From Sinorhizobium terangae (GTDB lineage Bacteria > Pseudomonadota > Alphaproteobacteria > Rhizobiales > Rhizobiaceae): a stretch of 64,000 nt of DNA. Of the stretch, positions 35,505-44,528 are shown piece after piece. How positions within the stretch are numbered: the stretch's first letter is position 1; each line of letters begins with the position of its first letter. Position numbers and translations under genes: made by a program. Under the pieces are notes generated by a model. The model was not told the origin of the DNA. It saw nothing but the letters and a program-made list of their open reading frames with translations, and made no database searches. The stretch lies in contig NZ_CP121660.1 in NCBI RefSeq assembly GCF_029714365.1, positions 1,922,001-1,986,000 on the forward strand, read 5' to 3'.

Positions 35505-35529
35505 AACCAGCCGGGCCAGGGGAGGTTCC
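35505..35529 (-). promoter_or_regulatory. RpoE2-type promoter for the pyruvyltransferase/FrhB pair
   Basis: Minus-strand GGAAC (35525-35529), a 16-bp spacer, GGTT (35505-35508), 24 bp before the ATG at 35480. Confidence 0.7.
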
Positions 35530-35560
35530 ACCGCGCAACCGATCGGGGCCAAACCCCATC

Positions 35561-35848
35561 TCAGTCGAAGATCGTGCCCTTGGCACCCTCATATTCCCGA
35601 GCAAGCGTCTCAATCGCTGCCGATGCCTCATCGAATGTCCAGCCCGCCTCTTCCGCCCTATGGGCGAGCGCGACCAACTCGTCGGTCATCCCTCCGCCGA
35701 GTGCGGCAACAATGCTGTCTTGAGAGGTTGCGGCCAGATCGGATACGGCCGGCCTCAACGCCGCAATGCAGTCTGTCTGGCGGCCCGGATAGTCGGAAGT
35801 TTGCCGGGGACGGGAAATCGCTTGCGAGTCCTCCATCATTCTCTCCAT
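35561..35848 (-). CDS. Small hypothetical protein downstream of catalase (95 aa)
   Basis: Up to 95 residues (MERMMEDSQAISRPRQTSDY; later Met residues at 4 or 5 are alternatives). The C-terminal half is helical and acidic (ALAHRAEEAGWTFDEASAAI). No family was recognised. It begins 68 bp after the catalase stop on the same strand, with no promoter seen between them, so it is probably co-transcribed. Confidence 0.6.
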   Translation of the reverse strand: MERMMEDSQAISRPRQTSDYPGRQTDCIAALRPAVSDLAATSQDSIVAALGGGMTDELVALAHRAEEAGWTFDEASAAIETLAREYEGAKGTIFD

Positions 35849-35916
35849 GCTGTTGGCATCCGAGAGCAGTCACGAGCACCAACCGTCGCCCCTGCTCTCA
35901 TTTCCGGTGGGCGCGG

Positions 35917-38034
35917 CTACTTGAGCTTGACCGATGGCTCTCTCGCCCAAACGCGCAAGCTGCCGAGAGTTTTGACAAAGGCCTCGGCGCTCTTGCCATC
36001 ACCGAGGCTAACGGTTCCCTCGTCGAGAGCGTCGGTGATGCCGACTCTCGCGAGCAGAGGCACGGCTGCCTCGACATAACCGATGTACTTGCAATGCGCG
36101 AAGGCATCGGCAACGAAATCCCGCGCCGCTGCAACGTTAACCAGTTCCGAGACAACGTCAGGCGAAGGCAGTAGGGCCACCGCATCGTACAAGACCGATG
36201 GGCCCCCTTCGATCATTTGGTGCGCCTCGATCCATTTGCCATCCGAGGCAGTAATGCCTCCGACCTTCGGGGCGATGAGCTCGAACACGGCCCCTTCTTG
36301 CGTGATCGCCGTCGTCAGGGCCTTCAAGATCGATGCATCGGTCCCGTCGGTTACCAACACGCCAAGCTTGCGGCCTTCGAAGCGTTTTGGCCCGCGCTCG
36401 ATAATGCTGAGCGCTGGCGAGGGAGCGAGATCCTGGCGCGTCGGAATGGCGGCATCCGCCGGCTTCGGAACCGATTTGAGGCCCAGCGCATGCGCAACTT
36501 TTTTCCCGAGGGTTTCGTCGATGTTGAGGAGATGCGACACCATACGTTCTCGTATCGCCGGGGTCTGGACCTTGCTCAGTTCAAATGTGAGTGCGTCGGC
36601 AATGTGACGTTGCTCAGGCGGCGTCTGGCTGACGAAGAACAGGCGGGCCTGGCTGTAGTGATCGGCAAAGCTCTCGGCGCGAAGCCGAACCTTGGCGCCC
36701 TGTTCGTCGGAAGCGTAATGCCGGAATCCATCCTCGGGCGACTCGCGTGGCCCCTCGCCCCAGGAGTTCGGCTGATAGTTCACGCGCCCGACCGGGTTGC
36801 GCATCGCCATGTGCCCGTCCTGCTGGAAGTGGTGGAAAGGACATTTCGGCGCATTGATCGGAATGTGCGTGAAGTTGGGACTGCCAAGCCGTTTGAGCTG
36901 CGTATCGAGATAGGAGAAGTTTCGCCCCTGCAACAGCGGATCATTGCTGAAATCGATGCCCGGCGGCACATTCTGGGTCATGAAGGCGACCTGCTCGGTC
37001 TCGGCGAAGAAATTGTCCGGCATCCGGTCCAGAACCAGTCTTCCCACCGCCTTCGGCGGCAGGACCTCTTCCGGAATGATCTTGGTGGGGTCCAGGACGT
37101 CGAAGTCGAAGGCGTCGGCAAAATCCTGATCGAAAAGCTGGACCTGCAGTTCCCATTCGGGGAAATTGCCGCCCTGTATCGCCTCCCAAAGATCGTGCCG
37201 GTGAAAATCGGGATCGGCGCCATTGATCTTCACGGCTTCGTTCCAGGCGACGGACTGAAGTCCGAGCTTCGGTTTCCAGTGGAACTTGACGAAGGTCGAT
37301 TCGTCCTTGGCATTGACGAAACGAAAGGTGTGAACACCAAAGCCTTCCATGAACCGGAACGACCGTGGGATTGCGCGATCTGACATGACCCACATGATCA
37401 TGTGCATGCTTTCCGGCGTGAGGCTGATAAAGTCCCAAAAATTATCATGCGCCGACTGCGCCTGCGGAAAACCTCTGTCCGGCTCCGGCTTTACGGAATG
37501 GATGACGTCGGGGAACTTGATAGCGTCTTGGATGAAGAAGACCGGTATATTGTTGCCGACGATGTCCCAGTTCCCCTCCTTTGTGTAGATCTTGACCGCG
37601 AACCCCCGAACGTCGCGCGCGAGATCGAAAGATCCCTTGCTGCCAGCGACGGTCGAAAATCGCACGAAGGCGGGTGTTTGCTCTCCGGCGCGTTGGAAGA
37701 CATCCGCACGTGTAATTGCAGATAGCGATTCATAGGTTTCAAAATAGCCATGCGCGCCATAGCCTCTCGCATGCACGACGCGCTCGGGAATGCGTTCGTG
37801 ATCGAAATGGAAGAGCTTTTCGCGGAAATGAAAATCTTCGATGAGCGTCGGACCCCGCTCGCCCACGCGCAGGCTGTTTTGGTCGTCCGCAACCGGGCCT
37901 CCCTGCGCTGTCGTCAGTATCGCAGTGCCGTCCCCGGCAATTTGGTGAAGCTCCCCTCCGTTGCCACGCGTCAGCTTCTGCTCGTGGATTATGGCCGACT
38001 TGGAGTTTGCCGGGCGCGCATTTCTCTTGGCCAT
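35917..38034 (-). CDS. katE: Large-subunit (HPII-type) monofunctional catalase
   Basis: 705 residues from the ATG at 38034 (CGGAGAA ribosome site). The catalytic His is in [18 protein letters not shown] (His88) and the Asn in [16 protein letters not shown]. The haem-ligand Tyr is in [18 protein letters not shown]. After about residue 530 comes the flavodoxin-like C-terminal domain of HPII catalases ([20 protein letters not shown]). It destroys hydrogen peroxide in the cytoplasm. The S. meliloti enzyme of this type is called KatC. An RpoE2-type promoter lies upstream, as expected for stationary-phase catalases. Confidence 0.95.
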   Translation of the reverse strand: MAKRNARPANSKSAIIHEQKLTRGNGGELHQIAGDGTAILTTAQGGPVADDQNSLRVGERGPTLIEDFHFREKLFHFDHERIPERVVHARGYGAHGYFETYESLSAITRADVFQRAGEQTPAFVRFSTVAGSKGSFDLARDVRGFAVKIYTKEGNWDIVGNNIPVFFIQDAIKFPDVIHSVKPEPDRGFPQAQSAHDNFWDFISLTPESMHMIMWVMSDRAIPRSFRFMEGFGVHTFRFVNAKDESTFVKFHWKPKLGLQSVAWNEAVKINGADPDFHRHDLWEAIQGGNFPEWELQVQLFDQDFADAFDFDVLDPTKIIPEEVLPPKAVGRLVLDRMPDNFFAETEQVAFMTQNVPPGIDFSNDPLLQGRNFSYLDTQLKRLGSPNFTHIPINAPKCPFHHFQQDGHMAMRNPVGRVNYQPNSWGEGPRESPEDGFRHYASDEQGAKVRLRAESFADHYSQARLFFVSQTPPEQRHIADALTFELSKVQTPAIRERMVSHLLNIDETLGKKVAHALGLKSVPKPADAAIPTRQDLAPSPALSIIERGPKRFEGRKLGVLVTDGTDASILKALTTAITQEGAVFELIAPKVGGITASDGKWIEAHQMIEGGPSVLYDAVALLPSPDVVSELVNVAAARDFVADAFAHCKYIGYVEAAVPLLARVGITDALDEGTVSLGDGKSAEAFVKTLGSLRVWAREPSVKLK

Positions 38035-38072
38035 GGGAATTCTCCGTAGATCGGGCAATGGGACGAACGACA

Positions 38073-38097
38073 AACCTATGCGACGATGCTTGGTTCC
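38073..38097 (-). promoter_or_regulatory. RpoE2-type promoter for the catalase
   Basis: Minus-strand GGAAC (38093-38097), a 16-bp spacer, GGTT (38073-38076), 38 bp before the ATG. Confidence 0.75.
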
Positions 38098-38214
38098 CAA
38101 GAAAGATCGCGGAGAGCCAAAAACTGCCGCCCGACGCCGGTAACCCCTCTGATGCCGGACCATGTAAGCACCGGCGTGCCGGAGACATTCCCCTTCGGCT
38201 CCGAGGCTAGTAGC

Positions 38215-38239
38215 GGAACTTTGAACGCAATCAGCGGTT
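38215..38239 (+). promoter_or_regulatory. RpoE2-type promoter for the cytochrome oxidase operon
   Basis: GGAAC at 38215-38219, a 16-bp spacer, GGTT at 38236-38239, 41 bp before the GTG start of subunit II. It is divergent from the catalase promoter 117 bp away. Confidence 0.7.
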
Positions 38240-38280
38240 CCTTCGCGGATTGGTTCACGCGTTGAAAGACGGACATCGTC

Positions 38281-39285
38281 GTGATTTTTGGTCGCCATCT
38301 CCAGCAGCGCCAGCGCTCCTCGGCGTTCGCGCGCTTTGCGACGGGCTCGCCGCTTCTTTGCTGCGGATGCGCAGGGCACCAATCTGCGCTCGATGCCGCC
38401 GGATCGGAAGCCGACGCCACTTCGTTCCTGTTCTGGATCCTTGTGGGCACCGGTGCGCTCATATGGCTCGCTGTGGTCGGCCTGCTTGTTTACGCCATAC
38501 GTGATCGCCGGCGCATGTGGAGCGAAGATGCGGCTGGAAAGCTCATCCTGTGGGGAGGACCGGTGTTTTCCTCGACGGTGCTGTTCGGGCTGCTGACTTA
38601 CACGTTCTGGTTGATGCCGGGCTTACGCCCTTCAATTGGCAGCGCCTTGCGCATCGAAATAACCGGTACTCAGTTCTGGTGGCGTGTCGTTTATCACAAG
38701 TCGCCGGGGCCGCCGGCCATCTCGGCCAACGAGGTCAGGCTGCCGGTGGGCGAGCGCGTCGAATTCGTCCTGCGCAGCGACGACGTCATCCACTCGTTCT
38801 GGATACCGTCCCTCGGCGGCAAGATGGACATGATACCAGGGCGCACGAATACACTCCCCCTCCTCGCGAACAGGGCAGGTACCTATGGGGGCGCGTGTAC
38901 GGAGTTTTGCGGCACGTCGCATGCGCTGATGGCCTTTTCAGCCGTGGCGATGATGCCGGACGACTTCGAACGTTGGCTGGCCACCCAGTCAAGCCCCGCC
39001 GCGACTGCGCCAGCCCCCGGCCAGGATCTTTTCATGAGACATGGTTGCGGAAGCTGCCATCGCATCGACGGAACGGAAGCGCGCGGACTGGTGGGACCGG
39101 ATCTGTCTCATCTTGGCGGAAGGGAGACCGTTGGCGCCGGAATCCTCCCCAATACCGAGGAGACGATTGCTCGCTTCATCACCGAGCCGGAGGTCCTCAA
39201 GCCGGGAACCGGAATGCCGTCTTTTGCGATGTTGCCACCAGAAGAGATCCGAGCCATCGCCCGGTATCTGAAGGAGCTCAGATGA
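38281..39285 (+). CDS. coxB: Cytochrome c oxidase subunit II with fused cytochrome c (caa3-type)
   Basis: 334 residues from a GTG. A signal segment ends in a lipobox-like [10 protein letters not shown]. Two membrane helices follow ([20 protein letters not shown] and the next). The CuA site is in [18 protein letters not shown]-terminal cytochrome c domain holds GCGSCHRI and a likely Met ligand (GTGMPSF). It accepts electrons in the periplasm and passes them to subunit I. The stop overlaps the subunit I-III start by 4 bp. Confidence 0.93.
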   Translation: MIFGRHLQQRQRSSAFARFATGSPLLCCGCAGHQSALDAAGSEADATSFLFWILVGTGALIWLAVVGLLVYAIRDRRRMWSEDAAGKLILWGGPVFSSTVLFGLLTYTFWLMPGLRPSIGSALRIEITGTQFWWRVVYHKSPGPPAISANEVRLPVGERVEFVLRSDDVIHSFWIPSLGGKMDMIPGRTNTLPLLANRAGTYGGACTEFCGTSHALMAFSAVAMMPDDFERWLATQSSPAATAPAPGQDLFMRHGCGSCHRIDGTEARGLVGPDLSHLGGRETVGAGILPNTEETIARFITEPEVLKPGTGMPSFAMLPPEEIRAIARYLKELR

Positions 39286-41804
39286 GCGCTCGGCCCGACA
39301 CACACTCGCGTCAGACCCTCAAGGCACAAGAGGAACGATTGCGTGCCGTTTGGGCCAATCCGAGCGGCTGGCGTTACTGGACTTCGGTCAACAACTTTCA
39401 GGTCGGCTTATGGTACACCTCTGCGGCGTTCGCGTTCATGCTCTTCGGCGGCGTTCTGGCACTGTTGGTACGTTTGCAGCTGGCGACGCCGGAGAACGGC
39501 CTGCTTTCGGCGGACTTCTATAACCAGGCCTTCACGCTGCATGGAACCGTGATGATGTTCCTCTTCGCCGTGCCGATCTTCGAGGCTGCGGCGATCTTCC
39601 TGCTGCCGCCGATGCTGGGCGCCAGAGAACTGCCGTTTCCGCGGCTCGGTGCGTTTGGTTTCTGGAGCTTCCTGATCGGCGGCGTCTTTGTGTGTGGCTC
39701 CATTTTTTTTAACGCGGCGCCGTCGTCCGGGTGGTTCATGTATCCGCCGCTCGCCACCGATCCGAAATTATCGGGCATCGGCGCGGATATCTGGTTGCTT
39801 GGCCTCTCGTTCATCGAGATCGCATCGATAGCAGCCGCGGTAGAGCTGATCGTCGGCATCATGAAATGCCGCGCGCCAGGCATGCGCATCAATTTAATGC
39901 CGCTGTTTGCCTGGTACCTGCTGATCGTCGCGGGAATGATCCTGTTCGCCTTTCCGCCGCTGATTGCCGGAGACATCCTGTTCGAGATGCAGCGAATGTT
40001 CGACTGGCCGTTCTTCGATGCAGAGCGCGGAGGCGATCCGCTTCTATGGCAACACCTGTTCTGGATATTCGGTCACCCGGAGGTCTACATCATCTTCCTG
40101 CCGGCGATTGCGTTGATGGCCATGATCGTACCTACGTTTTCGCAGCGCCCGATCGTCGGATACTCCTGGATCGTTCTCGCCGCGGTCGGGACCGGCTTTC
40201 TGTCCTTCGGCTTGTGGGTCCACCACATGTTTACAACGGGGCTGCCGCAGATCTCGCTGGCCTTTTTCTCGGCGGCATCGGAGGCGGTGGCCATTCCGAC
40301 GGGTGTGCAGATTTTCGTCTTCGTCGCGACCATGCTCGCCGGCCGAGTCATCTTCTCGGTCCCGATGTTATTCGGCGCCGGCGGAATCGCCATCTTCGTC
40401 ATCGGCGGCTTCACAGGCGTCATGGTGGCGCTCGCACCATTCGACTGGCAGGCACACGACACATATTTTGTCGTCGCGCATCTCCATTATGTGCTGATCG
40501 GCGGCATGCTGTTTCCGGTCACAGCCGGGATCTACTATTACTATCCTCTCATCGACGCGAAGCACCTTTCCGAGATACTCGGACGCACAGCCTTCTGGTT
40601 GATGTTTTCCGGCTTCAACATCGCATTCTTTCCAATGCACCTGACAGGCCTGCGCGGCATGCCGCGCAGGGTGTTCACCTATCAAGCCGAACTCGGCTGG
40701 GATTGGCTCAATCTAACCTCCACCACAGGCGCCTTCGTCTTTGCCTCCGGCGTGCTGGTTGTCGTCTTCGACGTGCTGCGTCCCAAGCATCGCTATCGTC
40801 GCGGCGAGTTGAACCCGTGGAAGGCTGGCACGCTCGAATGGATTTCGGAACCCGAGGAGAACTGGGGCGTACGCTCCATTCCTACGATCACGAGCCGTTA
40901 TCCGCTGTGGGACCAGAAAACATTGATGCGCGACATCAGCGAAGGCCGCGGCTATCTCCCCGACGCAGAGGAGGGCCGGCGAGAGGGACTGGTCACCTCC
41001 GTCCTCGATGCCAGGCCCCTGCAAGTCCTGCGCGTCGGCGGGACGTCCTATCTCGCGATCATCTCGGCTGCGTCGCTCGGTGCAACCTTCGTCGCCCTCA
41101 CCTTTCATTGGTGGGTCGCTTCCTTTGTGGCTGCGATGGCCGCCTTCACAGCCATCATCTGGTGGCTTTGGACCGGAACGGCCGAGATCCCGGAAAAACC
41201 GGCGAAGGACGTCGGCCTGGGGCTCACATTGCCCATTTATGCCTCAGGCCCGGCCTCCGTCGGCTGGTGGGCAATGTTCATCACCATGGTCGGCGACAGC
41301 ACAGCATTCGCAAGCCTCGTCTTCGGATATTTTTTCTATTGGACGATCCACCCGGATTTCACCGGCAGCACGGCTGGTCCCGGCGTATTCTGGCCGCTGC
41401 TTGCGCTGGCATTCTTCGCGCTTGCATGGGCGCTGATTGTTCTGGCGCGACGATATAACGCCAGGGGCTATGTGCTCATCATGCGGCTTTGCCTTACGGC
41501 CTCCTTCGCGCTGACCTGCATCGCAAGCGTCGCCGCCCTCGAGGGGCCGCGGACGCACGCGATGCAGCCGACGACGCATGTCTATCCTGCGATTGTCTGG
41601 ATCCTGGTCATATGGGTCCTCGCTCATGCCGCGGTCGGTGCAGTCATGCAGGCGTATTGCCTGGCGCGCAGTTCGGCAGGCCGGCTGACGCATCGATACG
41701 ATGCTGATCTCAGCAACGTCGTGCTCTTCTGGCATTTCCTCGTCATCACGGCCGCGGTCACTTTTCCGGTGATTGGGCTCTTTCCGCAAGCAGGGTGGAG
41801 ATAG
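39282..41804 (+). CDS. Cytochrome c oxidase fused subunits I and III
   Basis: 840 residues. Subunit I ligands are all visible: FTLHGTVMMF (haem a His), FGHPEVYIIFLP (CuB His and cross-linked Tyr), GLWVHHMFTTG (two CuB His) and HDTYFVVAHLHYVLIGG (haem His pair). After about residue 600 a subunit III-like block of five helices follows (VGWWAMFITMVGDSTAFASL). Fused I-III chains occur in some caa3-type oxidases. It reduces oxygen at the inner membrane. The ATG overlaps the subunit II stop by 4 bp. Confidence 0.93.
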   Translation: MSARPDTHSRQTLKAQEERLRAVWANPSGWRYWTSVNNFQVGLWYTSAAFAFMLFGGVLALLVRLQLATPENGLLSADFYNQAFTLHGTVMMFLFAVPIFEAAAIFLLPPMLGARELPFPRLGAFGFWSFLIGGVFVCGSIFFNAAPSSGWFMYPPLATDPKLSGIGADIWLLGLSFIEIASIAAAVELIVGIMKCRAPGMRINLMPLFAWYLLIVAGMILFAFPPLIAGDILFEMQRMFDWPFFDAERGGDPLLWQHLFWIFGHPEVYIIFLPAIALMAMIVPTFSQRPIVGYSWIVLAAVGTGFLSFGLWVHHMFTTGLPQISLAFFSAASEAVAIPTGVQIFVFVATMLAGRVIFSVPMLFGAGGIAIFVIGGFTGVMVALAPFDWQAHDTYFVVAHLHYVLIGGMLFPVTAGIYYYYPLIDAKHLSEILGRTAFWLMFSGFNIAFFPMHLTGLRGMPRRVFTYQAELGWDWLNLTSTTGAFVFASGVLVVVFDVLRPKHRYRRGELNPWKAGTLEWISEPEENWGVRSIPTITSRYPLWDQKTLMRDISEGRGYLPDAEEGRREGLVTSVLDARPLQVLRVGGTSYLAIISAASLGATFVALTFHWWVASFVAAMAAFTAIIWWLWTGTAEIPEKPAKDVGLGLTLPIYASGPASVGWWAMFITMVGDSTAFASLVFGYFFYWTIHPDFTGSTAGPGVFWPLLALAFFALAWALIVLARRYNARGYVLIMRLCLTASFALTCIASVAALEGPRTHAMQPTTHVYPAIVWILVIWVLAHAAVGAVMQAYCLARSSAGRLTHRYDADLSNVVLFWHFLVITAAVTFPVIGLFPQAGWR

Positions 41805-41806
41805 CG

Positions 41807-42196
41807 ATGCGCACGATGCTCCCCCGACCGAGCGGTCCGGAATCGCTCTGGACACTCTTCACGGCTCCGGTCGTTTGGGCCGCCCATTTCCTGATCTGTT
41901 ATCTAAGCGTGGCGATCTATTGCGCCAAGCAGGAGCGGTTCTCGATCGGCTTCGATGCCCTTCGCATTGCGATAGGAATTGCGACTGCATTCGCGCTTGT
42001 CGCTATCCTTGCATCCGCCTGGCTTGCCTGGCGTCAGTGGGGCTTCGGCGCCCACGACCCACCGCATGACGAGCCGACGCGCCATGACCGTACCCTCTTC
42101 CAAGGTTTCGCCACGCTGTTGCTCTCGGGCCTGAGTTTCATTGCGGTGATCTTCGTCGCACTGCCTGTCCTCTTCATGACGGAGTGCTCGCGATGA
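41807..42196 (+). CDS. Small membrane protein of the oxidase operon (129 aa)
   Basis: 129 residues from the ATG at 41807 (GGAG 6 bp before; a GTG at 41795 is possible). Three membrane helices are visible (FTAPVVWAAHFLICYLSVAI; IAIGIATAFALVAILASAWL; TLLLSGLSFIAVIFVALPVL). The motif APVVWAAHF and the final ECSR recur in small proteins of such oxidase clusters. It may serve as an accessory or subunit IV-like protein. It overlaps the next microprotein gene by 4 bp. Confidence 0.8.
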   Translation: MRTMLPRPSGPESLWTLFTAPVVWAAHFLICYLSVAIYCAKQERFSIGFDALRIAIGIATAFALVAILASAWLAWRQWGFGAHDPPHDEPTRHDRTLFQGFATLLLSGLSFIAVIFVALPVLFMTECSR

Positions 42197-42309
42197 GGCG
42201 AATTTCGCTCCTCTCACGCGTAACGCTTTTGGTGGCCTATCTCGTTGGGGGATTGACGCTTCTCGCTCGCCATCTGGCGCCAGGCGATCAGAGGGAGGCC
42301 GAGGCCTGA
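42193..42309 (+). CDS. 38-residue single-helix microprotein of the oxidase operon
   Basis: 38 residues starting MRRISLLSRVTLLVAYLVGG. One membrane helix with a positive N-terminus, then a polar tail (RHLAPGDQREAEA). It is joined to both neighbours by overlaps (ATGA upstream at 42193-42196, TGATG at 42307-42311), which argues strongly for translation. Size and position suggest a small oxidase subunit, like the tiny helices found in cbb3 and bd oxidases. The function is inferred. Confidence 0.7.
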   Translation: MRRISLLSRVTLLVAYLVGGLTLLARHLAPGDQREAEA

Positions 42310-43403
42310 TGCACGTCGACTGGAAACATGTGGCCGTCACCCTCGCGATCCTTCCGTTCGCGGTGGTTTTCGCCGCATGGATCGGCTTTTTCAACGTCGG
42401 CGCATCCAGCGGGCATTGGAAGATCACCGACTGGTTCTTGCACTTCGCGATGCAGTCCGCGATCAGAACCTACGCGCTTGCAGTCGACGTCCCGCGGGAA
42501 CTCCCGCACCACGCCGTCCAGACAGCGGCGGGCCATTTCGCGCGCGGTTGTGCCATTTGCCACGGCGCGCCGGGAGAGCCGCGCTCGCCTGCCGTCTTGC
42601 GCATGCTGCCGAAACCACCGGATCTCGCCGAGCGCGTCAGCGGCTGGAGCGACGCCGAACTCTTTCGCATCGTCAAGCATGGGGTGCGGTTTACGGGAAT
42701 GCCGGCCTGGCCCAGCCAAAGGCGCGACGATGAGGTTTGGGCGATGGTCGCGTTCCTGCGCCGGTTGCCGGCGCTCGGCTCCGAGGCCTATCGTGACCTG
42801 GCCTACGGCCCAGCGGGCTCGCTCGTTGACCGGCCCGCGACCTTTCAACAGGCTCTCGCGGAGTGCACGCGATGCCATGGAGTTGACGGCCGGGGCCGCA
42901 GTATGGCGACGCCGGTCATCGCCGGTCAAAGGGAGTCCTATCTTCTCCAAAGTTTCGCAGCGTACGCCGAGGACCGCCGACCGGGTGGCGTCATGAGTGT
43001 TGTCGCGAAGGCCATCGATCGTCGCCATTGGCGAGACCTTGCAGCCCACTTCGCATCATTGCCCGCATCACGAGGGAGAGCAGGCGCCGCGACGGCGCTT
43101 CTCGAACCAGGCAAGAAACTTGCGACCGAAGGGGACGCGTCGAGGCGCATTCCCGCTTGCCTTGTCTGCCATGCAAGCCGAGATCGCAACCCGGCATTCC
43201 CGTCGCTCGCCGGGCAGCCGGCTCCCTATATCGAGCAACAACTCCGCCTTTTCCGCGATGGAAAACGTGGAGACAGCGGATATGGCCACGTGATGCGGGA
43301 GGTAGCGAGACCGCTTTCCGACAACGACATCGCAGCGCTTGCCACATACTTTGCGACCGTCGAGTCGCGGCCGATGCATCCGATGGCATCCGCGAACGAC
43401 TAG
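42309..43403 (+). CDS. Membrane-anchored triheme cytochrome c
   Basis: 364 residues. An N-terminal uncleaved signal-anchor helix (VAVTLAILPFAVVFAAWIGF) precedes three CxxCH haem sites: GCAICHGAPGEP, ECTRCHGVDGRG and ACLVCHASRDRN. It probably feeds electrons to the oxidase from the periplasmic side. It is the last gene of the operon. A palindromic repeat element follows. Confidence 0.9.
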   Translation: MHVDWKHVAVTLAILPFAVVFAAWIGFFNVGASSGHWKITDWFLHFAMQSAIRTYALAVDVPRELPHHAVQTAAGHFARGCAICHGAPGEPRSPAVLRMLPKPPDLAERVSGWSDAELFRIVKHGVRFTGMPAWPSQRRDDEVWAMVAFLRRLPALGSEAYRDLAYGPAGSLVDRPATFQQALAECTRCHGVDGRGRSMATPVIAGQRESYLLQSFAAYAEDRRPGGVMSVVAKAIDRRHWRDLAAHFASLPASRGRAGAATALLEPGKKLATEGDASRRIPACLVCHASRDRNPAFPSLAGQPAPYIEQQLRLFRDGKRGDSGYGHVMREVARPLSDNDIAALATYFATVESRPMHPMASAND

Positions 43404-43515
43404 ATCACGATGATTTTAGATCCGATCGACCTAGTATCATAAACGCGACCGATTCCAATCAGTTAGAGCGGGGATGCGAGCGGAAACCGTACACACTTTT
43501 CCTCATCCCGCGCCG
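43402..43515 (+). repeat. Rhizobial intergenic repeat with terminal stem-loop
   Basis: The stretch begins with GATC-rich imperfect palindromes (ATTTTAGATCCGATCGACC and so on) and ends with a hairpin: GCGGGGATG (43468-43476) pairs with CATCCCGC (43504-43511). From memory this resembles a repeat found in many Rhizobiaceae intergenic regions. It follows the oxidase operon and may help end transcription. Confidence 0.55.
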
Positions 43516-43616
43516 GGTGATCGGCCGCGGCTGCAGCGATCTTCGAATAGATGACCGCCCCTGAGTTCGCTTGCGAGCATTCCGCTTTCGCCAGCGGTCA
43601 CACTCCGATCACTTGT

Positions 43617-44057
43617 TCAATGTCTGGAGCGGGGGTCCGGCCACAAAGCACGTATGTCTTCGGGCAAGCTTTCCCGCACCTTCGCGACCTGACCGGGATC
43701 GAGATAATGCGAGAGGACGGCGAAAACCGTCTGTACCGCATCTTTCGCATCCACTGGCCGCGTGAAGGCGAGTTCTTCCTTCACCTGAGTGAGAAACTCA
43801 TCGAGGGAATGCAACCGCGCGGGCTGCTTGGACGGCTGGTACTGCTCGTAATAGGCACCGCGCACCAGCAGTGGCAATTGGGCGGCAAGATGGGCGGACA
43901 GGTCTGCCGGCAGGCGATCTCGGATCGTGTGCAAGACGGCGCCAAGGATATGCCACGCGGCTTGGCGATCTGGCCCTTGCTGTTTCATGATGTCATCCAA
44001 CCATGTGTTGGTGACCTGAAGTGTCTTGTCAAAGGCGGCGATACCAGAAGCGCTCAT
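43617..44057 (-). CDS. DUF2267 protein
   Basis: 146 residues (MSASGIAAFDKTLQVTNTWL). DUF2267 pattern: a first helical repeat with AAWHILGAVLHTIRDRLPAD and AAQLPLLVRGAYYEQYQPS, then a second with DAVQTVFAVLSHYLDPGQVA. Function unknown; these proteins are frequent in stress regulons. GGAGG precedes the ATG. An RpoE2-type promoter lies 33 bp upstream, divergent from that of the 95-residue gene. Confidence 0.9.
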   Translation of the reverse strand: MSASGIAAFDKTLQVTNTWLDDIMKQQGPDRQAAWHILGAVLHTIRDRLPADLSAHLAAQLPLLVRGAYYEQYQPSKQPARLHSLDEFLTQVKEELAFTRPVDAKDAVQTVFAVLSHYLDPGQVAKVRESLPEDIRALWPDPRSRH

Positions 44058-44090
44058 GATTTTTTTCCTCCTATGTCTTCACGAGGTTCG

Positions 44091-44115
44091 AACCGCCGTT
44101 GCTTTTGATTGTTCC
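44091..44115 (-). promoter_or_regulatory. RpoE2-type promoter for the DUF2267 gene
   Basis: Minus-strand GGAAC (44111-44115), a 16-bp spacer, GGTT (44091-44094), 33 bp before the ATG. Confidence 0.72.
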
Positions 44116-44136
44116 GCAGCGGACTGCGACGAATCG

Positions 44137-44162
44137 GGAACATTATCGGGACGGGAACGGTT
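44137..44162 (+). promoter_or_regulatory. RpoE2-type promoter for the 95-aa gene
   Basis: GGAAC at 44137-44141, a 17-bp spacer, GGTT at 44159-44162, 30 bp before the ATG. The -10 overlaps a second GGAAC. Confidence 0.65.
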
Positions 44163-44192
44163 CCGAGACTCCGCGAGCGAGGACCTCCCGAA

Positions 44193-44480
44193 ATGGACGC
44201 CGGCACGGAATTCAGCAAAAAGACATTCTACGAGGAATGCGCCCGCATCCTTGACGCGGAACATTCCTATACACCATGGCCGTACGGTAGGATCACACGC
44301 TGGAACAACCGCGCGGCCGGCAACGGCCGTTTTCCCGGATATGGCCTGATCCGGATGTTCGGACCTCATCACATCCAGATAGCGTTGCGCCGGCCGACCG
44401 AACTCAACCTGCTGTGCCATTCCGCGGAGGAAGCCTTGGCAGCATTGCGAACCGCACGGCTGACGCAGCAACGGTCATGA
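44193..44480 (+). CDS. Small hypothetical protein (95 aa)
   Basis: 95 residues from the ATG at 44193 (MDAGTEFSKKTFYEECARIL). Composition is globular, with a strand-rich middle (YGLIRMFGPHHIQIALRR) and a C-terminal helix (SAEEALAALRTARL). No family was recognised. GAGGA lies upstream, and the start is placed just after an RpoE2-type promoter. Confidence 0.7.
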   Translation: MDAGTEFSKKTFYEECARILDAEHSYTPWPYGRITRWNNRAAGNGRFPGYGLIRMFGPHHIQIALRRPTELNLLCHSAEEALAALRTARLTQQRS

Positions 44481-44528
44481 GGTCTGCGGCCCGGACCGCG
44501 ACAGCGTCAGCCTGCGTTGCAAATCCTC

